Shown in pieces: positions 40,240 to 53,429 of a stretch of 64,000 nucleotides of DNA. Source of the stretch: Cyanoderma ruficeps (taxonomy: Eukaryota; Chordata; Aves; Passeriformes; Timaliidae); contig VZDJ01007749.1 of assembly GCA_008694505.1 (NCBI GenBank), forward strand, positions 2,322,941 to 2,386,940, written 5' to 3'. The position numbers and the translations under genes are program-made. Position 1 is the stretch's first letter. Each line of letters begins with the position of its first letter. The notes under the pieces are model-generated. The model made no database searches. It was given only the letters and a program-made list of their open reading frames with translations, and was not told the origin of the DNA.

Positions 40240-40520
40240 TACTTCTCCAGCCTCCAAATAATTCCAGTCCAGGGGGTTGCCTGGAATTTGTATTGAAGCA
40301 TCAGTCCTTGCCCATCCTCTCCAGGACTTCTGTGGACCTGTAGCATCCCTTAAACTTTCCATGCCAAAAAGTCAAATTGGTTATTCCTGTTACAAAAGTC
40401 CTATTGTGTCTGATCAGCATTAGTGCCTTCCTCTTTACCCTTCCCAATACTCAAATACCCTTTTTGAGATGGAAGGGATCAGAACTGCACCCTCTGTTTT
40501 TACAGTAGAGAAGGAAGAGT
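40240..40520 (-). mobile_element. Ancient CR1-superfamily LINE fragment, antisense
   Basis: The + strand fits the antisense of an old CR1/L3-type 3' region. The clearest block is 'tttttgagatggaagggatc' followed by 'agaactgcaccctctgtttt' near 40459-40500, matching the familiar antisense pattern ending in 'agatgggg.gaccagaactgcac'. The preceding 'cttcctctttacccttccca' stretch also fits. There is no reading frame, and the call rests on remembered consensus, so edges are approximate. Confidence 0.5.
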
Positions 40521-43500
40521 AAGGTTTTAGAAAAAGAGTGCAGCAAACAAGTGACACAAAACCCCTAATCATTTAGAGTATTATGAGCCTCAATTTGCCT
40601 TCTAGTCTACTTCCCAAAGAGGGCCTGGGAGAAGAGTAAGGGACAACTTGAGACTTTGCACTGGCAGTTCAATTTGCCTGATTTTACAAAGATTATCAAA
40701 ATTACCTAGGAAAAGAATTTGTGGTGAACTGAAACATACTTTTAATATTTTCATTATTAAAGAATGCTGAAGTGTTCTTGTCACATATATATATTTTTGG
40801 TAGCATCCTGTGGAGCCAATTCTGTGCAATGAAATAGTAGTCTGAATGAGGTGCTGAAAGCATTAAATGGTATTAGCAAGTGCCACATCCACATGCCTTT
40901 TTTTACCCAGTTTTATGCAAGGAGATGCTTATCACAGTCATTTAGAGAGCTGATGTCACAGTCAAATCAAAAAATATGATGGAAAGGTATGTAGGAAGGG
41001 GGCAGAAGTCTCATGCACAGAGGTTGGGTGTTGCAAAGAATCTATTTTTCCAGGCATGACTGCTAAAGGCTTTCTTAGAGGTCTTCCATATCTGCAGCTG
41101 TGCCATGAGCAGGTCAACTTTCTCCCATCTCTATCACTCTTCTCTCACCCTTTCTAGGAGGACCACGTATGTTTATTATTTTTAAGAGTTCCATAGAGGG
41201 TTCATATCTGAGAAGCACTCTGAAGGTGAAAGCACGAAGCACATCTTTATTCTGAGCACAAGCTAGCATTTCAGTTGCCTGTGTGGTCAAGATGGCCTCT
41301 TTCTGAAAAGATATCACTCACTTTCAAATGCAATAAAGATCCATGCTTGACAACAGTGCAGGCTTTGTTCTGTGTATTACCGAGAAGAGACCTGTCTGTC
41401 TTAAAGTAAATAGTACAGTTAGTATTTTTAAGGATAGTGGCACACTAGCTGCCGTGCTATATTTAGTCAGGAGCATCATTTTAATATGTGAAAATAAATC
41501 CATGGCTGACGGAAGGTAGATAGATAAACTTAGCTTTTTGCTGTGGCAAGGTAATTCCTGCTAAAATAATAGGAAGATGTAATTATTTATTTGGTTTTTT
41601 ACAAGGAGAAGTAAGGAGAATTCCTTGCTTTTTCATTCCCTATCAAATTGGTGATGTCTGTGGGGAAAGGACCTCAATAACAGAGAAATACTGTGAGGGG
41701 AAAAAAGATACTCTCAGGAGAGTGCAGGGCAATGTTGGAAGAGTCCAGGCACCTGCAGCTGATATCCCTGTGATTGTTTCATTCAGCAATCCCCAAGAGA
41801 TGAGCTGAGAAAAGTTCTTCACACGACAGCTCTGTGACTGGGAAGAGGACCAGTGATGTGGGAGTGTGTGGTTAGCAGTGGCAGTGAACAGGAATGTTTA
41901 CAGGACTTGAATATAATATGGAAAGTGCATTAAAGTGGGAGGACTGTGGGCTCTTTTACAATACAGGAACTTGTTGCTCACTAATCTCATGGGTGCTCCC
42001 ATTCTCAGTGGGCTTTGTGGCTCACCCCCTTGCACATGCAGCTGCAATTCCAGGAGCCAGCTTCTGTGTCCCTGAAAGAGTCCACAGAAACATTCAGATT
42101 AGAGGAATGCATGACCAGAGGAGATTTCCGTTTTTGCATGTTGTTGGAGTGAACAAAGCTGGGGACTTTTTTCTGCTTTGTCACTTTTAGTGTTATTTCA
42201 AAACTTAAGCGCTTGAAATTTAAATGTGTGCTTCAGTAGTTAAAAAGAAGTAAATTCTCCACCTGCCATGGTATGGGAGAGGCAGGAGCATGTGGAACAG
42301 GCCCAGTACATTTCTGTATTTCAGGATAGCTGTGTTAGCACAAGTCTGGCTGGTGCCCTGGGAAGAGCAGAGTAGGTGCTGTTTGCCTCTGGGACCCCTC
42401 CTTCCAGAGAGGCTGTTTTCCCAAGAATTCCAGTTGTGTTACTTTTGTTTGACACTCACATTGCTCTTTGGAAAATACAGCACGTAGTAGATAGCAGAGA
42501 GAATATTTACTTTTGCAAAGCTTATGTTCAGATAGGAAAGAGGAGTACAGTCGAGCCTCCAAGTGCTGTTTCTTAAATGGTTTCTGACTGCTCTGGCACT
42601 GGAGTATCTGATATCTCATTACAACTTCAAACAAGCTTTTGCATGTATCCAAATTAATCCAAATATTTGATGGGTACCCGGTTATTTATTAGACTATGTG
42701 CTAAGTAGGGAATGTAACAGTGAGCGTCTTTCTTTCTATTTCATTAATATTCTGGTATAGTTAGGCTGTGTCTCATTAAGCAGGATAGATATAGTACCTA
42801 TGAAGATATGGATGAGAAAGGAGATAAAAAGCACTCTAGCTGTTTCTTATGAATTTATCAAGCTAAAGTGATACAGGTAAGTTATTTGGTGTTTTGCTGT
42901 CCAGCGATGGTTCAGCAAGAAGTTTTGCAGAAAAGCTTATTTTTCTCTTTTACCTTTTCTAAGGCACCCAATGCAGAACTTAAGGGATTTTGTCCCTGGA
43001 GGATTTGTCTCAGTCCATAAAAATAGCATCATGTATGGTGGGCCAGCTGACATAGAAAGTCCCAAAGTCTTAGAGGTAGAAACACTACACACAAAGAACA
43101 CTTATCACCTTTCCGGTAGGACCTCAGATGATGAACAAACCCCTGTTCTCTCCCTGCTGTGAAGATCTTTTTTGACACATTCTTGGGACAGGAAGAGTCT
43201 AAGTGACTGGCTGTGTATGAGCAGGATGGCTTTTCTTGCACTGAATCAAAAGAGGGGAAGAGAGTTGTGAAGACAATACCTAAAAAGCCTCCCATCTGAT
43301 TGGACTATGGACATTTTCCAGAACCATATTTGCTTTGACAAGTTGCCCATGGGAAAGAACACAAAGTAAAACATTCTTTTTGCAAGAACAAAATACCCAG
43401 TACTTGTACAATGCTCCTTTTGTTAAGAAAATATGCAGAGATATTAATATAAATAGATGTAACACCAAGAATGTGTTCAGAGTGAATGAATTTTTAATGG

Positions 43501-44346
43501 ATCCTCCTCACCAAAAAGATGGTTGCAGATATCAAGGTCAGGTTTTAAGGAAGTTGTACATTCATCACATGCAGTACATTTCTCAAAAGCCCCTGTGAGT
43601 AAGCTGTGAGGAACGAGGATGTTCTCTCCTAAAAGTAGCATAGTGTCTTATAGGATAATCAATACTAATAAAAGTATAGCTATTTGTAAAAATAAAGCAA
43701 TCACTATTTCCTGGCTCTCCATAACCAAGACAGGATAACTTCATTCACTTGTGTTATTTATCTTGCACAGAACACTTTTCACAGCATGCCTTTGACATTA
43801 ATAGAAGCAATTCTAACTGTGCTTTCAAGCTTACTGCTGGCCTTTTTTGTGGTAACTCATTCCAAGCAGTTAAACTCTTCCCAGATGCGAACACGATAAC
43901 TGTGATTCTGCTCAGAGGCCTAAAGAGGACTTGTTTGTTGCAATTTGTGCTCGGCAGCAAACCCTTTTTCTCTCTGTGTGTATATACTGTAGAGGAATCC
44001 AGAGCTCCAGCTTTGCTTTGCTACAGCTCTGGGTAAGCCTAAAGCAGGGAGTAGATCCCTCCTGCCAAGACAGCATTGCTTTGCCTGCTGTACCTGATGT
44101 CATTTGTGTTTGTGACATATCTTGTGTGCTACTGCTACCTAAATCTTCCACAAAATTCACTGTCAGGGATTTTACAAAATGAATTAACGCACACAAGCAG
44201 CTGGTCTGAATAATCACAACCCTTATGCCTCTTCAGCTTTGCCTCAGTGTAAATCAACCCCACCTAAATACACTGAAATAACTACAATAAGTGTAGACCA
44301 TTAAATATCTCAGAATGAGTAGAAGTCTTGGTGTTGCATTCCTTTT

Positions 44347-44376
44347 TCTGGCTGGGAGTTTTCTGACTGGGAGTTT
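44347..44376. repeat. 15-bp tandem duplication
   Basis: TCTGGCTGGGAGTTT is followed immediately by TCTGACTGGGAGTTT, one mismatch apart. Confidence 0.85.
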
Positions 44377-46595
44377 TGCCATCCTCTCTCTCTTTTTATT
44401 TTTTTTTTTTCCCCTGCTCCTCTATATCCAGATTCCTCCCACCCTATTCGAGTAGAGCTATTTAAAAGCACCCTGGAGCTTTATTTTTGATGGGGTGCAC
44501 GTGTGACCTCAGAAGGAAACTATCTGCTGCCGTGGGAGGATGCTGCTACTGAGGACAGTGTGTGCTTTGTCCAGAAATGAAAAGGTTATCAGTGCTGAGA
44601 CTAAACATGCCATGGCTTTGGAAAACTAAAACTCCTCCTCTGGGAGAAGGGAGAGTAAGCTCTACAAGCCCATTGCTTGACCACTTTTACAGTCTTTTAG
44701 ATGCTTGGTTGTTTTGTTGTTTGTTTTCCTTTTTTCTCAACAGTTTTCTGTTTCCTTATCTCTCCTTATCAGCTGTTAGCTTCCTACGGGCAGTTGTGTG
44801 CAATTAATTAGCTGACCTAAGCAAGATCCTCGGGGAAAAACAAATCCCACAGTAAATTTGCAGTGTGCCTGTGGGAGCAGCATCACAGCTCTGCTAGGAA
44901 AACAGGCATGTTGTTATCCGTGCTGTGGTGTTGTGGGCGCTCTGCAAGTGAAAAGCCTACAGGACACTGGGGGTGTGATCTTGAAGTGCTTCCCTGCAGC
45001 TTTTTGTGGCTGAGGGGCATTATTACACTGGTAAGTGTTAACTAAATTTAGAATAGGAATGCAATCAGTACTGTTAATTATCCTTTTAATCTAATTCCAC
45101 AAAGAAAAGGAAATTGATTTTTATGGGAGGCCACTGATAAAGATTAAGGAGTGATTTTTCATCAGCTGCTGCACTTATTGCCTTTTAGATTCAGACCTGC
45201 AAAGCAGACAGACATCACCAATAACTTTATAATCACAGTTCTAATTGTATTTACTTTGTCTGTACAATAGCTCACAAGCCAAAATATTTTCTTTCTCACA
45301 GATGCCCTTTACATTACTCCCAGACCTGAAGAGATTCCAAAGTAGCCTTCCTGAAAGGAGGATGCATTCCCTCCCAGATTAACACTATGTTTTCTGTCTT
45401 TTCCATAAAATATGCATTGCCTAGATTTTCCTTGGAATACTCACCTTTAGCATCTTTTATTATCCCACGAGGGGAATAAACCAGCTGCACTGTCTAGATA
45501 ACTTCTTTCTCAAGCATTTAGAAGGGATGAGCAGCTGGCTTAAGCACATTAGGTGTATGCAGTGATCAGATGCTTCAATCCAGATTGTGTGTGTTAGCAA
45601 GGGATTACACTCTTTCTCTCATAAATCCATTTACATGTGTGTGAAGTAGGCCTCTCAGACATTCAAATCCATGGATCATGTCTCAGTTGAACAAATGAAT
45701 TGCAAAGCTCTTCCTCCACCATTCAAGTGTGCCTGTGCTGTCAGGGTCCACTCTTTGAAATGACTCTGTAGTTATATGAAGAGTCATTATTAGAAAAATA
45801 TTCTGCTTGGCCTTGGTTTTCTCTTAAAATAATGCCATATGTCTCTGAAAAGATGAGACAGCAGGATGGTAGGAGATGTTTTTTGTCACTGCCTGTGCCA
45901 TTTCTCATAGCCCTGCTTTATTCAGCTTTACAAAGTCCCTACTTCAGGATCCCATGGAATTGAGGTGACTAATACAAATCTTTTGCTATTCTTGAATTAA
46001 AGCCTCATGAGTGTTGAAAATAGCTTAGCAGCATGATATGAATTCACTCTAAAGACTTTAAAACCAAAAAGCAAATAAACCCAAGCTTTTTGCATTTAGC
46101 TTGATGGTTTTTGAAGCCTGATGTTTTAGCATCCAATTTATAACTTTTGTATTCATCTCTGCCTGCTGTTAGGAAAGGGAAAATATAGCTTTGTCTGAAA
46201 GCACCTACAACCTACTTAATAGATTCCAGAGATTTTCCACCTAGGCAACTGAGTAGGAGAAATACTTTAATGTTCACATATAACTACATATGCCCCTTCC
46301 CAGTGAGATGTTCACTAGAACCAGACCCTAGTCACAGTGAAGTCATATGACAGTGTGGACCCATTTCAGTGAGCTGGAGGCTTATAAATGTTCTTCATAA
46401 ATTTAAATTAAATCACATTTAGCTCTAAGGAATCTCATGATTCATTCTAGTGAGAATTAGGACAGAAGTTTGGGCCCAAAGTGACACAGATGAATTGATT
46501 TGCACCATCTAGGATGTGGTCTGCAGTATATATTTGTCTCCTTTTACAGCGCAAAAAGTAAAATAGTCCTTCACTGTTGTATTGACTAATCAAGC

Positions 46596-46631
46596 AAAAA
46601 CAGAAAAAAAAAAACCAAAAAAAAAAAAAAC
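46596..46631. repeat. A-rich low-complexity tract
   Basis: Runs of 11 and 14 A are separated by CC, just after CAAGCAAAAACAG. It could be an old retroposon tail, but no element body is recognisable upstream. Confidence 0.8.
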
Positions 46632-49600
46632 ACACTAGGATGCAGGATCTTGTTGATTTGTGCATTTAAACAAGAGCACATTAAATAGGACATAGAATCA
46701 TTTTGTCTTCCCCTCATGTAAAGCAAAAAAATTCATCTGTTGCTTGTGCTGGAACTTCCAGCACATCTCCAAAGCAAGAAGCAAAAACAAGGAAACAACA
46801 AAGCGAGAACCAAAAAGAATTAAAGAGAGTAAATTAAATTTCACTGTAAATCTTTGTTTGACAAAATGCATATTGCTGCAGAGGATTAGAAGGTGATAGC
46901 ATCAGTCTATTAGCTCAGAGATTAAAGTAAAAATGTTCTTCAAAATCCTATCACATTTATTTCTTTGGAACCAAAGTTGGTGATTTAGCATTATGGTCAC
47001 TGAATCTTTTTGGCTTTTTATTTTATTTTCCTTTGGTCTTTAAGTTATAAAGTTTATAGTATCTGCTTGATATAGTTCATTTTAGCGTCAAGAATTTGCA
47101 ATTTACATGATCAGGGAAGATAATTCTACAATGCACACCCTTCTCTGATTAACTGTGTGTGACTTAAGTAGATCTAAGAAATGAGTTTAAAAGAGTGTTT
47201 TGAAAGACCTAAATTCAGCCATGCTTTATGGTGCAGAAATTATTTTATTTTTTTTAACCAGTCTAATTTCTGATAATCAGTGCAGCTCTTTCTTGTGCTA
47301 GGTTATTGCCAGCGGCAGGGGGAGGCCTTTGCCAAGGAGGAGGGCTGGGAGGAGGGCACCCCAAAGCAGTGTGGAAGCAAGTTCTGGTGGAAAATTTATG
47401 CTAAGGAGCACCTCAGTAATTGTTCAAGAAAAACTTGTGGGACCAGGGTCTGAAAATTCATTTGGTGAATATGTAAAATACACCATTCTGAACACAAATG
47501 GCTAACCTCACAAACACAGTGTAGTTACTTTGGCTTCACACCATAGGTTTCCTTTGCACTTTTTTTCAGAGACAATTAGCAGAAATGACCTGTATCCGTC
47601 CACTTTTTTTATCTTCTAATTTAACAAGTCTTTTTAATCACCCATGCCTTGAGCATCAGATATTTGAATAATGACATCCAGTCCTCCATCCTTTCGTGAT
47701 GAGGACAGTCTCCTTTCTATGACTGGAGTCATGTGGGGCTGGATGAGAGAACATTAATTTTTCTGAAGATTTTTTTCCTTCATGTCTTATGCTCTGCCTG
47801 TCTGAACTACTTCAGCCAAAGAAGACTCTATTTTAAGAAAAGATCAATAAATCTCTTCGTAAATGGAAATGTTACAGGGTTATTCAGGAACATTTTAGCA
47901 GTACCTGCTTATTTCTGTTCTTTTCATCATGTCCCCTGTAGGCTTTGAGATTAATTTGTCACTATGATATTTCTGTGACACTGGACACAGCCATACAGAA
48001 ACAAGATGCATTTATATTGTTTGTTCTTCATAGTGGTATGAAGTGCAAGTCATCTGTGTCAGTGGCTTCATAATAACCGAGACACCACTGTTATAAACAA
48101 TCAGGTTTAGATATCCCTATACAAATAAACAAATCTGTAGGAGGTGGTTCTATCCTCGTCTTGACAGGTTTGACTTTAAGTAACAACATTTTTAATAGCT
48201 TCATAATAGAGGAGTTTACTCACACCCATTTATAAACAAAAATGATATAACAAAGAGATATATAAAATGATTAAAAATGTAAAATGGAGAAAAGCTGGGG
48301 GAATTTTGCATGTTCAGGTCAGAAAAATATAGAAAGTATGAGTGTAAAACTGAAGCATATATATTCAGTTCCTACCAATAAATTCCTCAAGAGTCACTCT
48401 TAACAGATATTTAAGTCAGGCTTTAGAAGCCTCCTCTGGATATCGCAGCATATATTGAAGCAATGGGCCAGACTTGAATCTATCCTTTTACATAATGAAT
48501 AACAGTTAATATTGCCATTTTTCTATTCCCAGCTATGTGTATTGCCTTCACAAAATGCAGGATTAACCATGTGACCATTTGGGGCTTGTTTCCTTTTTCC
48601 ATGCTTCCTGCTGTGTCATTTCTTAAGTTTTTGGTGGCTCTAACACTGGAGTCCTTCCTAGGACTTTCTCATGTCTTGTGTTGGGCACCTGGCTCTGGGT
48701 TTTCAAATCCACACCATTCATTGAATTTTTAGGCCTTTCAGAGCTTTCCTTGCTGGTGCCTAAGTGCCAACTCAAATTTTTAGGACCAAATACTGCATCT
48801 CTCTCGTAAGTACATGGTTTTTTAAAGGAAGCTTTTCTTTGCTTGCTTCTCTTGACATGAAACATGCTTGAATAAAGGTGGACTGTATTCATTTATTTGA
48901 CCCTAAAACAGCACCAGAAACAAAACCTAGGAAATGCTTTCCATTTATTTTCTCCATGTACCTCAGAAAGAGTTGGTACTGAACAGCCAGTATCTCATGT
49001 TAAGTACAGATTGATTCTTGGAGACTAATTGGTGAGATTTATTGACAGTAGAGAATTTGGCTGGTTATAATAGATTCTATTCATTATACAGCTGATAATT
49101 CAACGAGTAGATGATTCTGATTTTCACTGTTAGTTATGCCTTTAAGTCTGACTTTCTGTAGCTCACTCAAAGATGTTTAAAAACAATTAACCTTAATTTT
49201 TTGTAAGTGGAATATGAGATTTCAGCTATTAAACTTCAATTCTGTTTTAACTGCTTCAGGATATTAGGCACATGGATCCTGAATTCTGGCACCTTATTAA
49301 TACAGGATATCAGGGTCTTCTTCAAAGAAACTCAAGGTCTGATTTTTAGTTCTATGCAGATGTGGCTTTTCTCATATTGGTAACCCCATCTATGAATGAG
49401 GGTCCTTTCTTTCCATTATTTTCTGTATCAGATTGTAATTTCTTGTTGTGGTGAAGCACGGTGTAGGCCAGTGCTTAATTAAAAATTGCAAATGGACCTG
49501 CGCCTGTGGAGAGACAATTCATTTTAGCACATTGCCATAAAAAAATGATAGGTGGCTTTTCAGACAAAGCCCCTTTTCTAGGGCTCAGAAATTAGGCGTG

Positions 49601-50381
49601 CATTTCTACAAAGCAGAGTTTGAGAGAGATTTCAAAGCAGATCAAAGTTAAAGGGTTTCCTGATGGTTCAGCTTTGTAGCACTAAGCCTGCTGGGTGTTC
49701 TGCAAGGATCCATTGTACCCATCCACTCTAAGCACAGCCACAGCTTTGCATGCATTACACCAGCCCCGTTTTTCAGTCAGGTTTTACAAATTGCCTAATC
49801 CAGGTTAGGCCTTTTCTGGAAGCTCTTTTATCCTTCTAACATTTGCATAATCATCTCAATACTGTAATTCTTGTGTGACAGTGTGTTGAAGCTCTTTCTG
49901 ATTTACATTAATGATAGTACAAGAATAATGAAATACCAAATTGACTTCATCGTCTTTCACAACTGAGAATACCATAAATTTCAATGTTTAAAAAAGTGTG
50001 GGACCAAGTTCACTCCTGGTGTAATCACTATGACATCTCTAGAACTAGGTGAGTTGTGCATTGACTTTTTCCTGCTTAAGTAAATATTAACTCATGAGGG
50101 GCTAGATTCTATTAAAGACCTACAATTAAAAAATGTGAATTTGTCACATTGGTACTCTGACAGAATAATAGTTTTTTCCCCTAAAATTTTGATTAAAACA
50201 TGATAATCTTCCATGAAGATTCTCAGCTAATCATCTGAAATAAAACATAGATGAGGGTTGCATGAATACTTTATGTGAATGGTAAGGAAGTAAGTCTCTG
50301 GTTTTGAGGCATTATGTTCAAATTTGCAGGACTGCACAGCAGGTAATTGCAGGCTAAGTTCCCATTTCTGCCCTCCTGCAG

Positions 50382-50505
50382 ACCTTACAATGAGACAGCA
50401 CATGAGCTGAAACATGATCCCAAACAGCCATGGAAAGACAGTTCTGAGATGATGAAAATTAGGGGTGGTCTGGCAGATATGTTCAATGAAAAAGAGACTT
50501 CCATG
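50382..50505 (+). other. Possible cryptic or alternative exon in FSHR intron 1
   Basis: A 124-nt open segment is bounded by a plausible acceptor (pyrimidine-rich CCCATTTCTGCCCTCCTGCAG) and a good donor (ATG before GTATGT). Its first base would complete the split codon of FSHR exon 1 (CT+A, Leu), and 41 codons then follow without a stop, including the stretch DPKQPWKDSSEMMKIRGGL. It ends in phase 0, whereas FSHR exon 2 needs phase 2, so joining it between exons 1 and 2 would shift the frame and meet a stop in exon 2. I do not recognise the peptide. Chance is a serious alternative. Confidence 0.2.
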
Positions 50506-51532
50506 GTATGTAGAAAAAAATTCATTTCTATTTCCATGGAAAAATAGGCTAAGAAACTGAATCACAGGGTGTGATGTTTGTATGTAACAGGTTCATGTAT
50601 GTAACATGGGTGACTGGTTTTTGTTTTTTTTTTAAAGAAAAAAAATTTTTCGCAACTGTCTGTCAATGCAACCAGTATTACCTGATGTCTTGTGATGAGC
50701 AGGTCATGTTAGTATAGGCAGTTGTTCATGCTAGCTTCTTATCAATGATTAAATGTGTGAAAGAAAACAGTGCAGACGACAACTTATTTCTCTGAGGAGT
50801 AGTAGAAACCCTATGTATCATTTGCTGAGTTCTATCAGAAGTTTTCTAGTTCTTTTTCCTTTATTGCAATTAAAGTAGATGACTCCAGGTTAACAAAAAG
50901 GCTTACACGGGATTTCAAATGAGTTTTCTTCATAAAGCCTATTCTGTGACCTTTAAAAATTATAAAAATGTTGTCCTGGTGCATATGATCAAGTATTCCA
51001 TAGTCCCAGTTTTGCGGCACATTATGAGCTAATTAGAAGAGAGACTGTGAGAAGCCATAAAATCATTAAAGTTGCAATGATGGGAGACAGTAGCTGACTC
51101 CTTAAATTATCTGTGCAGCAGGTTAAGGAATTTTCCTGCATGAGCATGGATGGACCACTTTATAGCCTTGAGTAAGCACCTCATCCCAGTCTGGCTCCAC
51201 AGGGGTGCTTCATCCTGTGCTTGAGCATCACTCAAAAGAGCAATTGAGATGAGGAAGATGCTGTTCCCTCTCAGCAAACAGAGAAGATGCAAGCCTTGAT
51301 TTTTTTCCTGTAGCAAACAAGGAAATGGCACCTACTAATGGATGCTTTTTCCCCCAAGGAGCCCCAGTGCTGTGCTGTAATTTTCGATGTTAAAGCTGAA
51401 TTTAGATCCCAAAGCCTTCAGCTCAGAGACCATCCCTGTGCCTATGAGAAAGGCCTCTCCTGGGCTGGCAAGGCTACTGTACAGTCCTGTGTTGTGAATA
51501 GTAAATAATCACCCCATTTTCTCTATTTTCAG

Positions 51533-51604
51533 GAGATTTGTCCTCACCAAGATGAGAGTCATTCCCAAAGGAGCTTTCGCAGGACTTGTTGACCTAGAGA
51601 AAAT
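51533..51604 (+). CDS. FSHR: FSHR coding exon 2: first leucine-rich repeat
   Basis: This 72-nt exon has the same length as human FSHR exon 2. Its first G completes Leu51; residues 52-74 follow, reading [15 protein letters not shown] and then AGLVDLEK, and the last two bases AT begin the next codon (Ile). It encodes the first beta strand and loop of the horseshoe-shaped hormone-binding ectodomain and resembles the human segment RFVLTKLRVIQKGAF. The acceptor is a TTTTCTCTATTTTCAG tract; the donor is GTATGT (51605-51610). The phase matches exon 1 exactly, and that agreement across 29 kb is strong evidence for one gene. The related LHCGR and TSHR have different residues at several of these positions. 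Confidence 0.92.
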
Positions 51605-53429
51605 GTATGTATTGTGTCAATATTTAGTAGGAAACAACTATTTTACTCCAAGCAGCACTTTCTGATTGCATCTCCTTTTACAGCCTGTGAGCATGTCCCT
51701 GTCACTGAGCTTCATATAGTTTCATCTTTCTGTTTAAAGAAAAAATGAAATGCTTTTTTATTGACACCTTCCAGAACAATATTGTCATAAATACATTTTC
51801 ATATCAGCAACTGGGCAGTGTTCAGTCAAAGGGGCTGGTTGAGCATGGAGTGTCATTGCAGTTTATAAATACAGTGCCATAGCAGAAGATCACAGGAAAC
51901 TGATAATTTTGTGAGTTTTGGAATGAAACAGTGGAGAAAGATTAGGGAGGAAAGAGCTCCTGTTAATAATAGGTCAGTTAATCCTCTTTTCACTAATGAA
52001 TAAATAGGATTGTTTTGTGCACGTTCTGAGGCAGCTGGCAGGATGTGTGAGAAAAGTTTCTTATGGGTGATAGATCCAAAAATCTTAGTACACAAAGAGT
52101 GTAAGCAGCTCATTTCTGTGAATTTTAGTGATCAGCCTGGAGATGCAATTATGAGCACCTTTGATGAACAGATGAATCTTACATTCATTAGTATGCTATT
52201 GTGGAGGTATTGCATCTCCACCACTAGAAGGGAAAACCCTTAGTAGCATGTTTCCTACTTCTCTTCAACAACAAACAACAAAAAATCTATGGCTTAGCTG
52301 GTGCTAGCACCAGAAATTATAACCCTGACTGTCTAACCTGAACTATTCTGCCTCATGTATGATTTTTCTGAAATATTTCATATATGGGCAAATCACATTT
52401 TGCTTAGAAACAGAACAGCACTTGCACCCTGACAGGAGAGGATCACAAACAGGCCATTCACCCAAGAGCAGTCTGAGTGGGAGTGGGGAAATGTACTTAA
52501 AATGCAGCACCTTTTTCAGTGCTGTGTGTGTAATGGCAAAACTCCAAAGGATATTTCTCTGCATCATTTCTACCCTTCCCCCTTGTACTCTTGCATGAAT
52601 AAGGGATTTAGCAAGAAGGTGGTGAGGGTTCAGTTTAGCCTAGTCCTTATGGAAAATCATTGAACTCTTTGGACTGTGAAGTGGGTTGCAAAGTGCATTG
52701 TGAACTGCTTCTGTTATCTTTAATTACTCAGAAACCATATGTCAGATGTGTATGAAGGCATTGAATGGGATGATTCTAAGTGGTGATTTATTGTTAACCA
52801 AAAAATTATGTATGGAAATGGGCTCAATTTGAAAATACATCTATCTACTAGTAGTACATGGAGGAGAAATGGGGACAGTCAGTTTATAGATAAACATCCT
52901 TGAAAATAAAAGTGTGATAAATATGTAAATGAGACCAATCGACATCAACAAAACTGTGGTATTTGCAGATGATATAGCAAACAGATAAAATTTGAAATAG
53001 CTCACAAATCCTAAACCTAACCCATAAAACATTCATCAGAAATATTCATGATAATGTAGGGACAAAAAAAGTGGGTAATCAAATAATAGATTTGCATATA
53101 AAAACACAGCCTTTGTATGAAAGCCTTTTTACTCTTGCAAGATCACGCACAGAAAGAAAGATTAGGCAAACTGTAGCCTATTTAAGGAAAACAGCTATTA
53201 ATAATGTGATACCTCCATATGGTAAAATGTGGATGGCCTGATGTATACAAATGAAACACTTCAATGTAGTGTATGTGTGTGCCCCCCTAGAACTGAGTAG
53301 GCTAAAAATAAAGAGTGACAATATTTCCTGAATGTGTTACTGAAGAAAAACAGTATCTTCTGCAGCCCAACATAGCTGTACTCGTGACTTTCATCACTAA
53401 TACATCATTCCTAAGTGTGTTTCTGAGAA

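Larger units (their letters stand above)
22602..51532 (+). other. FSHR: FSHR intron 1 (28,931 bp)
   Basis: The intron begins with GTAAGT directly after exon 1 and ends with a pyrimidine-rich tract and AG (51531-51532) before exon 2. The exon phase agrees: CT from exon 1 plus G from exon 2 restores the Leu codon. It contains two sense CR1 LINE copies, one ancient antisense CR1-like piece, simple repeats and a splice-site-bounded open segment 1 kb before exon 2, all listed separately. No nested gene could be supported. Stretches 22602-25862, 26134-34540, 35771-40239 and 40521-50381 otherwise hold nothing I can identify. Confidence 0.9.
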
